Source: Tubiluchus corallicola (Eukaryota > Priapulida > Priapulimorpha > Priapulimorphida > Tubiluchidae). Taken from it: 64,000 nt of DNA. A model generated the notes under the pieces. That model saw only the letters and a program-made list of their open reading frames with translations. It made no database searches and had not been told where the DNA came from. Numbering within the stretch: the first letter of the stretch is position 1; each line of letters starts with the position of its first letter. The position numbers and the translations under genes were made by a program. Location: NCBI GenBank assembly GCA_030141605.1, contig JAQGDQ010000007.1, positions 1,351,173 to 1,415,172 on the forward strand, written 5' to 3'. This document shows positions 25,601-38,300 of this stretch, piece by piece.

Positions 25601-28600
25601 AAGATTGCATGCAAAGTTCAGGAGAAGGTTGCGAAGTTCCGACAACTGTTGGCTCGCTTTTTAGTTGTACAACAGTCAAGCCCTGAACTCCGAGAAACAT
25701 TAGGTGACACCACTAGCAGTTTGAGTTCTCTGTTATTCCAAAGTCCTTGTTTCCTGATGGAAAACTTCTAATTCCTATGTATAAAAGTTCTTTCATTATG
25801 CTTTTTTAGAATTTCATTGCAAAAGGAAAAGATGTTACAAGGTACCTTTCAGTGAATGAGCCAAGAACAAAGTGTGCATTATCAATGCTATGGCTGTTGT
25901 CCAATGATGTTAAGAAAGAGCCTAGCAAGGAAACCTTTGCTTTGTGCAAAGATGTGATAAGATCATGAAAGCTTACAAAAAACTCTAAAATCTCAGACAA
26001 GTCGGTTACTTAGTGTACAGAGTTCAATTTTAGTTTGTTAAGATAATTATTTTGTTGCTTCGTTGGGTTTAATTCAAATTACTATTACCATAGCAACTGT
26101 TTTTTATTACTTTGTGGCACCGAGATTCATAAAAAAGGAAAAAATAATAATAATAACTATTATTATAGAAATATGAATGATATTACAGAAACTGTACATC
26201 CTTACTACTTGTTTCAAATTATTGCAAGTTTTACTAAAACATCACATATTGCTACAGAATTTTTTTTTTAAATTGAGTATCCAAATGTTTACAAAGGGGT
26301 TTACAGTCACGTGGTCTTGTGCATACGTTTCTTGTGAATGGCTCCTGACTGCCTGAATTTGCTTAGATGGGTAACTTAATTCACCACACTGATTCTGGCT
26401 GTTTAACTGTCTGTTTACAGTAATCCCAACATGGCTAAAATACTTTGGCCATTTCAGTGGCTCATCTTAGGAGGATATCCTTGATCAGCCAGGCTCCCGT
26501 CATGCCACAAATGTCAACTTTAAGTAGACCCTGCATTTAAATGCTGGATTTTGGCTTCTAGAGTATTTCTTTATGAACAGGGCGACCGAATGGTTGCAGA
26601 ATAATGTTTGTTTCAAGAAAATGAGTGGATTAGCTTACGTTAGGTATTACTTGCCACAATGCATGGCAGTTTCGCGGCAAGGGTGGCAAAGAATCGGAAA
26701 AAACTGACCATTTCACTTTTTGGCTGTACATTGTCAACAAATATCCGATTCATGAAACACATGCCATGAAATGCTGTGTAATTTGTTTAATAAGTGTGCC
26801 ACAATTTTCTATTTATAAGTTTACTGATAGAAGAATAAAATAGATAAAACAGCAAATAAAGTTTTAGTGTGAAAATTATAGTTCTTTTGCGATGATAAAA
26901 GTTATGAAGAAATCTGTAACAACAAAATACACTGTGGGACGAAACTTAAAGGAAGACCGGACGATTGTTCAGACTTAATCTCATGTTAATTTACTGTCCA
27001 AAATATACAATTTCTTGCCTACAAAAGTTAACAATTGTTCCTTATATTTGAATAATTGGCTTAGAAAGTTAATTAACGGCAACCGCACACAGCTATTGCT
27101 TACGTCAGAAACTAACACACAGTTTGTGCAATGGCAGGCGTCTTCCCTTGCGCATCAAGCCCATTTGCATAAGTGTTACAATACTATTTAAACGCATGAT
27201 GTCCCGAAAAGGGCTTTACATCATGTGACATCAGAAACTAACACTGCAGTTCATGTGATCATGCTTATCACGGTTCCGCCTTCTATTTGTTGGCCACGCG
27301 AATGTGACAAAAAGGCGCCGCTGCCAATCTTAGTAGATTCATTGAGCCGCACGTAGCTTTGAAAGTTTAAGGAAATTTGAGTATCCTAGGTAATTATTAT
27401 TTAATCTAAGCTTTGATTTAAAAAAAAGCTTTTGTAGTTTTCAAATTTTCGAGTATTCTTTATTGTGAACTAATGCTTACACAATCATCCGGTTGTACTT
27501 TAAATATCGGCAACAGAATTGAACCTCAACTCATTTTCACTTCATTTTAAAAAATGAATCAAATCCGAATCTCACATTTTTGTAATTTCCGAAACTGAAT
27601 CAAATCCGAATCTTCAATTCACTTAAATTCTAATATCAGAGTGAAATCCAAAAATTTTAGCTTGATGTAAGTTCGTTTTGGCATCCGTGCATTGTTAGAT
27701 GCAATAGATTTTATTTGTTGAAATTAATGATCTTGCCAAAACACAATAAAGTTTTTAAATCCAGATTTTGTTTTAGCCTTGTCTATGTTCAGCTTGCTTA
27801 GATTTTTATTTATTTATCTTAAAATGTGTTCGTACTATGTACAAAGAATTCCAAAAACTTTTGGTGTATTAAATTACGAATGCATTTTCTTATTCAAAAC
27901 GAAATCTTGCGCAAGTTGCACCATTGTCGCATAAGACGCGAAAATAGGACTACCACGTGTATCAACATCCTGGAAGTGGCGACAGATACATGCATACATA
28001 CATTACATAGACGTTTATTTTCTCCAATAAACATATCACAGATGGATAGACAAATACACAGACGGGGCGATAATTCTACAGTTGCCAATTTCGTTGGGGC
28101 AACTATAATAATTTCTCAGTCGTCAGTTCATAATAATAACTAACACCATACTCGAGTCATGCTCATACGTATAGCCTATGATAGGACTAGTCCTAAGCCA
28201 CTGTCAAATTTTTAATGAAGCGACCGCAAAATTAATTACTTTCGAAACATAATACTGTAGTAGTATATTTACCCTTTTCGCTCAAGTTTCTTGGCGCAAA
28301 GTTTAAATTTAATGATTTTCCACTTTCACTTTCTTTACCGGGCTATTTTTGACGAATGACTCAGTCAGCTTACAGAGTGACGTAAACTTTCAATGGGCAA
28401 AATCTTGCGTTATGCATATCCATGGTCAGAGCTCATGTGACCCAATGAAGGACGAACTTTGATTTAACAATAATTAGGAACTAAGTTTCTAACACGCAAA
28501 ATCAACGAATCATATTACAACATTTTTATTTAAAAAAATCAGCCTTTCTGATGAAATCCGCATCAAGTCTACTTTGCATCCCCTATGTTATCACTGTGAG

Positions 28601-28632
28601 TAAAATAACACCAAAATGAACTCGCTGAGGAG
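22669..28632. other. Intergenic interval upstream of the ABCB gene
   Basis: This is mostly AT-rich sequence without a recognisable gene. It should contain the promoter and noncoding first exon of the ABCB gene, somewhere above 22.7 kb, but I could not place a TSS or CpG-like cluster by eye. The one notable stretch is the unrecognised open region at 25307-25971. The open frame at 27826-28143 has no family resemblance and I treat it as chance. Confidence 0.4.
25307..25971 (+). pseudogene. Unrecognised broken coding-like region
   Basis: An open frame of 154 codons (25307-25771) encodes a Lys-rich helical-looking protein without signal peptide or membrane segment. After its stop, another open stretch from about 25810 continues in a protein-like manner for about 53 codons (starting NFIAKGKDV...) and is preceded by TTTTTTAG. 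Near 25735 a shift of one frame opens a plausible LFPDGKLLIPMYK stretch. This suggests either an unresolved intron or a frameshifted relic. I do not recognise the family. A captured or transposon-derived gene fragment is possible. Confidence 0.25.
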
Positions 28633-29002
28633 TAGAGGTGAGCACCAAACGTTCGAGTTTGATTCGAACTTAAAATTATAGATTCGAATAATTCAGCACT
28701 TCAGTCATATGCGTTCTATTTCATTAAAATGTTTGAAACAGCATCAATTAACACAATTTAGCTGCAGTTTTTGTGCAAAATTTTCAACAGAATAATAGTG
28801 GTTTTGCTGCACAACAAAATCAAGTAATATGCATAATGTAAGACCACTTTTTACTTCAGCTTCAAAAACTTGTTCGAAAATCTTTCAAACTCTTTCATAA
28901 TTCGATTCGAATTTGAAATACTGATATTTGGTTCAACTCGAATTCAAAAGTCACGAATTTGACTCGAATTTGCTTTCTAGTAGAAAATGCTCACCCCTAA
29001 GT
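28633..29002. mobile_element. Inverted-repeat MITE, copy 1, with 8-bp flanking duplication
   Basis: The left end TAGAGGTGAGCA and right end TGCTCACCCCTA are inverted repeats. The flanks carry CTGAGGAG at 28625-28632 and again at 29003-29010, consistent with an 8-bp target-site duplication of hAT type. The interior is rich in TTCGAA-like subterminal motifs and has no coding capacity. Confidence 0.72.
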
Positions 29003-29041
29003 CTGAGGAGTGGCAAAAATTCAGTCGATCAGATTACATGG

Positions 29042-29375
29042 CAGGGATGAACATCAAACGTTCGAATCGAATGAGTTTTTTTATTGCAAATTTGATTTGA
29101 ACCTAAATTATAGATTTGAATAGCTCAACACTTCAGCCCCATACGTTTCTTTATCAATAAAATGTTTGAAACAGCATGCAATTAGCACAATTGAGCTTGC
29201 AGTTTTTGTGCAAAAATTTTAGCAAACTAATAGTGGTTTTACTGCAAAACAAAATCAATTAATATGCATGATCTTTGTAAAACCGCTTTTCACTACTGAT
29301 CCGAAAAATTGTTCAAAAATGTTTCAAACTGAATTCGAATTTTAAATAGTGAAAGGTAGAAAATGCTTATTCCTA
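29042..29375. mobile_element. Diverged MITE, copy 2, same family and orientation as 28633-29002
   Basis: The two segments align over almost their full length. Shared blocks include AACGTTCGA near the left end, AAAATGTTTGAAACAGCAT, TGCAGTTTTTGTGCAAAA, AATAGTGGTTTT.CTGCA and TAGAAAATGCT near the right end. The ends of this copy are degraded. The two copies lie only about 40 bp apart in the same orientation. Confidence 0.7.
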
Positions 29376-29678
29376 TTACACAGCTTGTCGTTTTTGACAA
29401 GTTGACAACCAAAATAATGCTTCATAGTAGTAGTAATAAAATTTTATTTTCGGTCAGCTAGTAGTAATTTAACATGAAACATTAGCTAAAACACTATTAT
29501 TACTCCACTGATAATTAGTAGTTAAAATTTTAGCAAAGTCTTAATATGGCTCAGAGCAGATATATATCTATGGTCACAACGATGGTCTCAACTGTGCAAC
29601 AAAGGTTGCTTGTTGCTTACAATGAATTTCTAGGTGTTGGGAGCAAAATACAGCAGTAGCCCGAGTAAAGAGTAGAAC

Positions 29679-30348
29679 GCGTCGTACATGGGCTAGCCTC
29701 CAAGTAAGACGCGTCGTACATGGGCTGCCCAAGTAGGACACTAGAGACAGGTCACGAATTGAGTCCTTAACCGTACTGGCAGCGTCCGTTGTCTTTGTGT
29801 ATTTAATAATAATAAAACATCAATACACGTAATGAATAATGAATATATACATATAATGAATAATTTATTATACATTTGATAAAATAAAAGAATCTTATTT
29901 GTGCAAGAAGAATGGCCAATATTAAATTTGGCTTCGATATTAATCTTTTTGAAGTGAAATAAGCCCGCTTTCTAGGCGATTCCAACATCTGCTTAACATA
30001 ATTATCATTTATTATTTTGTCTTGCTTCACAGACAGGTGATCCGTTTTACTACCTCTTGGGAAAATAATTGTTTTCTACTATGTAAACGGGCTAGCAAGC
30101 TATGTGCACTACATAGTTTCTCTCTTTAAAGCATTAGATACTTAGGTTAATGTTAGGATGATATTAATGGAGCTAATAATAATGATGATATTATTGCAAA
30201 CAATACATTTTTAAATCGTCAAGGACTATTCATCGTTATTATAAAGTTACTTTTTTCTAAAACAAATTTAGTTTTATGTTTATTATGTCGTAATTCTCGA
30301 TTCTCGACAGAAATCGCCAGTGCCCAACTTGGGCTGCCCATGTACGAC
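29679..30348. mobile_element. Candidate TIR element bounded by 25-bp inverted repeats
   Basis: 29713-29737 and 30324-30348 are inverted copies with about 23 of 25 matches (core GTCGTACATGGGC). On the left, the same core is repeated directly 32 bp upstream at 29681. Similar but weaker sequence extends beyond both arms to about 29640 and 30420. The interior has no coding signal. I cannot define the true termini or a target-site duplication. Confidence 0.5.
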
Positions 30349-31270
30349 ACTGCTTTTCTGCAAATTTTACACGTGGGGCTTAACGAAAGTGTCTTACCTC
30401 GGCTAACTTCGTACTCGGCGCCCTACATAAGGACTTGAAAAGCGAGAGCGGCAAAAACTAAAGAAGTTTGTTTCACGAAATTCGACAAAAATTCTCGCAA
30501 TGTGTGATATGTTTTCGTTTCAAACGTTTTTAAGGTACATAAACTACGTTAAAGGAAAAGCTACAGGTCTCGGGAAATTGAGCTTATTTTGGACAAGCAT
30601 GAGAAAGTTGCAGCAGTAAAACTGTGAAAAACGCCTCCTGTAATTAGTAAAATCAATTAACTTCTTCACGACCGTGGGATTTTATTGCATTCAGCATGGG
30701 TTCATGAAAAACCGTTCTCACCAAGCAACGACTGCATTGTAATTATTTTCATTTTTGTATATCTCACACAATGGCCATTCATACAAAATCAAATTGAAAC
30801 GCATTGCATTTTTTAATTACTATTAATTATTATTAATTAGTATTAAAAATCGATTTTTGGAAATCAAATTGAGAAAACTTTTCAGCTATTACATTGTTTT
30901 GCACAATAACAACGTACAACGTCACTTGCTTGAAATCCACTAATTAATGCAGAACAATACACGGATACACCTTGGCCTCAATTCTACTGTATTTTGAAGG
31001 AAAAAAATTGTTGCCATAGATGAGACGACCTTAGTTGAATAGTTGTGTTTCTGTTTGGAGTACCAACAGTTAGTTGCCATGTCAACAAAGTTATTGGACT
31101 AGTCTTTCTGCTGCCATACATGTGCAATGATGCTCCAACAATTATTGTAGTGTATTATATATTATAGATTTCCTTTTCATAGTAGCTTATATAACGGATA
31201 AATTTAGAGAATTGTAAAAGCACAATATTCTTAATAAAATTTCCTGTAACCATAAAGAAACTTTTAAAAA

Positions 31271-32221
31271 CAGTATATTATTTCTTCAACATTAATTGAG
31301 GTATTGAAAATATTGTGAACATGTTCCTACAACTTTGCCAACTGACATCAATGTGCTATTTTTGTCATACAAGAGTTCAAGTACAGGCATGAGTTCACTT
31401 AACCAACGTAGCTTATGTCGCTACATAACCAAGCACTTAATTACACCAATGTAATCAAGCGCTTGGCATAAGGGCCAAGCAATTGTTTTTGCTAGTCTGT
31501 GTAATACCTACACAGGTATATTTTTGCAAGGTTTGGTATAATTTAGTTATTAGTTGGGTGAGACTCTGAAGCTGTAAAATCTCAAAACACATTCAAACCT
31601 GCAGTTTTAATGAGCTATGATACAGCAGAAATACTACGATTCTAGAATACTAATGCTCCAAGATTTGGGTCCCGGATGATTGGGCCTGTTTTTTACTTAT
31701 AGAGCCAAGGTCACCGTTTAAAATTTTGTCTAACTGTTTTTGGTGAGCTGTTTGAATAGAATGAAAGTGGCACCTGTAGGAAAAATTGGTTCAAATGGAA
31801 AAATAGGAAAAAATGGCACAAAAGTTTTTTCGATGCAAATAACTTCTATAATAAAACTAGAATGCTCATAGTAGGAAACTCGTCTCTGCCAGTGTTCAAC
31901 AATTCTAAACATTTTTGTCTGATCCTTTTGATAGAAAATACATAAAACAAAGAAAAACAAACATGCAAAAATATACCTGTATAGGTATTACACAGACTAG
32001 CAAAAACAATTGCTTGGCCCTTATGCCAAGCGCTTGATTACATTGGTGTAATTAAGTGCTTGGTTATGTAGCGACATAAGCTACGTTGGTTAAGTGAACT
32101 CATGCCTGTGCTTGAACTCTTGTATGACAAAAATCGCACATTGATGTCAGTTGGCAAAATTGTAGGAACATGTTCACAATATTTTCAATACCTCAATTGA
32201 TCTTGAAGAAATAATATACTG
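31271..32221. mobile_element. 951-bp element with ~260-bp terminal inverted repeats, abutting the first recognised BBS12 exon
   Basis: 31271-31535 and about 31962-32221 are long inverted copies that begin CAGTATATTATTTCTTCAA and remain highly similar inward (TACACAGACTAGCAAAAACAA near the inner ends). The 425-bp centre is AT-rich with no transposase. There is no convincing target-site duplication. The element ends only 130 bp before the BBS12 exon at 32352. A diverged relative of its right interior lies at 52830-53115. Confidence 0.8.
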
Positions 32222-32351
32222 ATTAGTGAAGCCACTGACTGGAAGTTGTGGAGGCAGTGACCATAGGAAGGTTGTGATTGGTAGACTATAGCCTTGAGAT
32301 CTGTTCAATTAATTTAATTTAATCAGCAAGTTAATTAAATTATTTTTTTAG

Positions 32352-35300
32352 TGTCAAATGCATTACCGATGACAACCAATGCCACTTCATCAAGTGCCCG
32401 GCTCAACTACTAGAAAACATACATTTGAAGGTACAATTAAAACTAAAACTGTGATTATGTATTTTAACATATTTTTGATATTAGGCTTACAGTTACTGAA
32501 CTAAACTAATGATTTTTTTGTTTTAAGGACCCTAGTATGGAATTACTCAACTCTGCTGTTCAGGCACATCATAAGATGTATGGCTCTTCAACAACAACTT
32601 TACTGTTTATGGCTAATGCGTGGGTCCACTCTGCATTTGAATTAGTAAAAAAGGTTTGCTTTAAAAATTTGAAGCCTTTTAAATTGTATCAGTCTTAAAA
32701 AGTCAGGATGTACCGGATCCGGATTCCGGACTCCAAGATCCAACATTTTTTATGGATCCGATCCAGATCTGGCAGAAATGTTCATTAAACTTTGCACAGT
32801 GTGTATTTCTAGTTTTCTATGTATAAAATTATCGATTGTGAAAAAAAATTAGAGCAGGTAAGAAAAATTGTACATGACATTTTAGTTACCCAAATAGTCT
32901 TAAGTTTTTTAAAGACTTTGAAGGATTCATATTAAAATCTTCAGAAATTCATTAGTTTTTATGCCACCATGCTTGTAGCGCTAGCGCTACCAGCAATTCT
33001 CATGTCGTGGTTCTTTGTTGCAAGTAGCATGCAAAGATAGTGCTACTGCTACAAAAATGCTTGCTAAAATTCCAGTAAGCTTTTACTTTTACTTCGAGTA
33101 AGAGCATAGTTTGGCGGTTTTTTAGTTTAACCAGAACTGGATCCAGTACATACAGCCGTGGATCCGATGTATCCCTATGGAAAAGCAAACATGTTACTAT
33201 GAAGTCTGTATCTTAGTTTGGCAAATACACTAAAATCTAAAATTCCAAAATTTAATTCAAATTATGTTAATTTAAAAAAAGTACTGTTGCATAACATTTG
33301 GCTTGTAAGTATGATTTGCTTTGCATATGCACTTTTGCAAGCAGTGCTTTGTGTTGACAATGAGTAATGTACTAGTCTATATACTGCTAATGTACCTGGT
33401 AATTAATTACTTGTGTAGACAATTAGGTAATTGTGACACTTTGTCTAAAGTCAGTATTCAAAAAATTCTATATAAACATTCCTGCAAGAAGGTGGACTTT
33501 CTGTAATTTCAGATTTAAACTACAGGTGCAAATCTCCTTTACTCAGCACTTTTGCAGTTGTATTCCAGACATCTAGAATAGAGCATCACACATTGCCAAC
33601 ACAAAACATTGTTTTTTTAATTAATATAATCTTGATTAAATTTTTGAAATAAATAGGTTCTAGCTTTTATGATATTTGGCTATATTTATTTGTTTATTTT
33701 TTTGTATTAGGGAATACCAAGAACTATTATTACTGAACTGATGAACGGGTGTCTTGAATGTTGTCTTGAGCAATTGTCTGCTGTCAGTATCAAGGCATCA
33801 CTTTTCCTTCAGTCACCATCGTTAAGCAGCTGTCATGAACTCAAAATGCCTGCAGCAGATTTAATGAGACAGGCTGACTGTGTAAAATGTTTGCATAGCA
33901 ATGGACTTTGTGAAGATAAACTTGAGGAAGTTGACGATATTAGTGATATCTTTTGGTGTTTTGATAAATCTAACATAGAAATTTCAAATTGTGAACATTC
34001 AGCGTTTTCCTGTGAAGATAAAATCGATGTACTAGGTAACAACTTTGTTTTAACTAATCCATTTAACAGAAATGCTGGTCTGGATCTGGATTCCACAAAT
34101 ACAAATTATGAACTGTCGAATTTTCATAATATTACCAGTATGCAATCTTATGAAAGTAAGTCTGGTGGCAGTAGTGAGGCTATTGCACATGAAAATTTAT
34201 CAGATACAAACACATTTACTAAATACAAGGAAATACTTTCTGCACAATTTCCATCTGTTAGTAGTAAAAATAAAAGGTCGAAACAGGGGCTGTCTAATGG
34301 TGCAGACACTGGAATTCCTACAACTTGTGCTACCAAACCAAATGTACTTAATCCCTTGACTATATCACCTGAAAACAAAATAATTGATGACCATTCAGGA
34401 TATACTAATGCTAAAAACAGTGATACTGGTAGATTTGCCAACAACATTAAGGTTGATAGATCAGTATTCAACTTAAGTGCTTGCAAAAGACATGTACTTA
34501 CTAAAAGCAGACATTTTTATACGCTTAATACCATGCGTAATAGTCGGTTTAGTGATGGGAACTCTGTGAAGACGAGTGGAGAAAAAACTTCTAGTTATCT
34601 TACCACATGCAAGCCAGATCGCAGTCTCGAAGTACCAAATGCTTCCATGTGTTTCACTTGTAAACAAAACAGCAGCAGTGCACAAACTGATGAGAACAGT
34701 GGCAGAGTAATTTCTGCTTGTGAAAAGATTGCATACGGATTAAGTCACAGTAATGAGGACATGATGAAACTTGCTTTGGATTGTTGGAAGAGACAAGCAC
34801 AGATGCAGCATGTTTCAAAATGTCACTTGCCCAGGTATTATAGCCTTGTGTTTACCTGTTTTATGATTATTTTTAGTATTTATTAACCAACTTTGTTTAG
34901 TAGGATATGCATATTCACCTATTTAACTAATTAATGTTAAACTTTTGATATATGTACAATAATACTTGTACATATCCATATCCTAACTTGATATTTTTTG
35001 CAGATTGAACACTGCAAGAGTATACACATGCAGCATTGCTGGCCTACCACACTGGAAAAGTACAGTTGTCCAAGGAATATTATTAAAAGTAAACTCGGAT
35101 ACTGCATGCATGCTGTCCTGTAATTTTCCTCGAGTTTACAGAGCGTTGGTATGAAATATAACACTTACATAGCTCACTTTATAAGTTTTACCTGCTGAAA
35201 TCATTGTGTTAAGATAGAACATACCTTGTAGAATTTTTTAACATTATCTGTTTGGTAGAGGACAGATTTCAGATATTGAAGCAGCATGAAATGTGCCCTC

Positions 35301-38300
35301 TGCTGCTACTGCACATATGAATATATAACCTCATTTTTATTTTGTGATCTGACAATTTTGTTATGTATTACTTATTGACTGAACTGGTAATGGAAATCTG
35401 CTTTATTGGAATTTGATTAAAAGCATTTATACTTTTATGTGTATTCTAATTACACGTTGTTTCTTGCTTCTTTTCAGCTTGTTGGAGGAAGCATAAACGA
35501 AAAATTTCACCACACTGGCTATCAGCCAAATGTCGAACCTTCTTCTATATCTTATACTGCCAGTCATACAAATTTGCAATCACAATGGTTTTGTGAAATC
35601 ACTACAGTATTAAAGGAGGTAATTAAAAAAAAACAAGGGAAGAGAAAGAAAAATGTGACCCTGCATTTCCTTGTTTTTTAATTGTGGGATCTTAATTCTT
35701 TCTTACTATTTTTGTCATTAAGAATAAATTTGTGTTATTAAAAGAGGTAATTTTTATCTCTAGGATTTTTGTGCATAACCTGTGAATATAATGTAATTGC
35801 AGTATAAATTGAAAATTGTTACGCATAATTGGATTTTGCTTAAAATGTTTGGTTGTTTTAAACAACCATTTCGAATAATAGTCCAATTCTTTTCTTGTAG
35901 AAGTTCATTACTCTGCTGATAGTGAAAGGTGAAGTAGATGCAAATGTACAAGATTTCTGCAACCAGAACAATATAACAGTTATCCAATCTGTGCCTTGGA
36001 AAGCCTTAGAAGCCCTTTCTGCCACTACTGGCATTGCAGTCCTATCATATCTGACCGACTGCTTTAATGTATGTATTTCTGTGTGTTTTCTTTTTTCCTC
36101 ATGGTACAGTTTTCACATTTTATGAAAAGTTTATTAAGTATGTGATAAGTTTATTAATAATATTGAACAATATAAATGTATTTTTCAGGAGTTTGTGGAT
36201 AATGTCCATGTTGAATTATGGGATAATGACCAATGGGGAACAGCTGAATGCAGCTATGCCTGCGTGGCTGTTGGATGTGATGTTCAGGTATTTAACACAT
36301 GCACTTTTTGTAAACTCCAAATATTGTACAAATGGTATGAATCTTTAAAAAGTTAGAAAATTACTAAATGGCCATAGCAATTTTTATAATACAGTTAGCT
36401 GATCAGTACAGTTTTATAGTACAGTTAGCCTTTTCTGACCATGACTATAGCATAGAAATTTCTTGGCAACTTCACAGGCAGTGGACTTTGTGACCCATTC
36501 AAATTCATTTTAAATTTTCAAAACTCTAAGCATCTAGTCAATGTGCTATTTTGGAAAGCAGTATTACCAATGACAATGTGTCTTGATCGTATGTATAGTT
36601 TCTCAGAAAAGTTTGTTTTTATTTTTAATCTGTTTGTGTTTCATTAGACTCATCATATAACCACTGAAATAATGTGTACATTCGAAACAGTTTACTGCTC
36701 GTGTAAGCACAATTTTTGATACCACCAAAAGTGTATCACAAAGTTTGTACAAAGTTTTTATGTACAAATTGTGCAGACCATTTCTCGTGGATTACAACAT
36801 AACACGAGTGAAAGTACTTGTCTCATTGGTAGACAACAAACTATATTGTTGTTAGTAGCTGTAATAGAAATAATAGTAATGACAAGGATTATGAGTATGA
36901 CTACCTGATAGGCTTCATGATATTTCAGACTGCTGTGATATGCTATCCTTCTGCTTCAGCTTTAGAGCTTCAAGAAGAGTCATTCTGGCATTGTGTCAAT
37001 CGCATAAGAAATGTCAGCACAAGTGGTATATTGTTGCCAGGTGGTGGCCAGGCAGAGAAAACTTGCATTAATGTTTTGCAAAAGCTACAAGGTAAATTTT
37101 TCGAAAACGTTATGCCACTTTAAAAACTTTTTTACTTCATGCAGGGAGTTTTCTTAGTTTTGGTTTATTTCATATTTACACTTAATATGCAGTGTTCCAG
37201 AATAACATCAAGGCTCTGTAATATTGTTGAAATTGAAATTGAATAATTTATTCTTTTCTAAAATCCAACAATTTACATTAAATTTGTAATATGAACTTGG
37301 GAAACAGGAGGGGCAGCAAAGGGATCATATTGTAACATTTTGACTACTTGGTGCAAAATTTCATAATTTTACACTTTCTTTTAAAATAACAAACGTAAAT
37401 AATAAAAAACAAAACAGCCAATGAATACAAATGCCAGTGCAAAACAAAATCATGCAAGTAAAGGCATCAAAAGTCAAATGATAATAATGACTTGCATTTT
37501 AGTGGCTGAAATGATGAAACCGAATCAAACTGCCGAATCGGTTTGTTTGATTTTGCTCAGCAATGACATTTTACCCCTCCTGTTTGTCTCACTTCGACTA
37601 GCAGCTCTTGCGCGATGGACCCGATTCGTTAATTAACACAGTTAACATTCTGCGATATTGGAAATCAACCGTTTCTTTATTTATTTCTCCAAAGCGATGG
37701 TACCGCGAGTCACCAAAGTTGGTGGGTAGTCACCTGAGGGTGGGAGACAGAAGTGATATGTGCAAAAGTGTTAAAATGGGGTTTGGTCAATAACTCCATA
37801 AGTATACAAGCTAGAATAAAGAAACTTGCAGGGTAGGCACCTAACTAAGGTAGACACAGAGCGGTATGGGAATGGTGACCTCTGGGTTAAACTTCACAGC
37901 AGTAGGACCCAAAATGTGAAAATTAGGGCAACTGACTTTGTCGCTCAACACCACTGACAGTATTGATTAGAAGCCTATGTTATTGCCTTATGGGTAAGCT
38001 GTCGAGCATAGATATGTGCTAAGAAAATTTTGAAAAGTGCTGTGACCAGGTCATGTGATATAGGCGACAGTGTTAAAATAGGGTCGCAGAAAAATGGATT
38101 TTCTAGGTAATCAAGCATGGAGAATTCAGCAATAGCAAAATTATGATCTTGAGATCACAAAAATCAAGTCAGCAAAGATTTTTCACAGTCAGCACTTGCA
38201 GTTTTGGTCACAATTCAGAATCTTAACCCTTTCACTATGGAAGGCGGTACAGTGCCTCCTATGTTTTTCATGCAAAGGACGAAAGGCGATAGACTGCCGC

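Noticed and set aside
33833-34685. Several antisense open frames within the large BBS12 exon
   Set aside because: They are shadows of the long open plus-strand exon and encode no recognisable protein.
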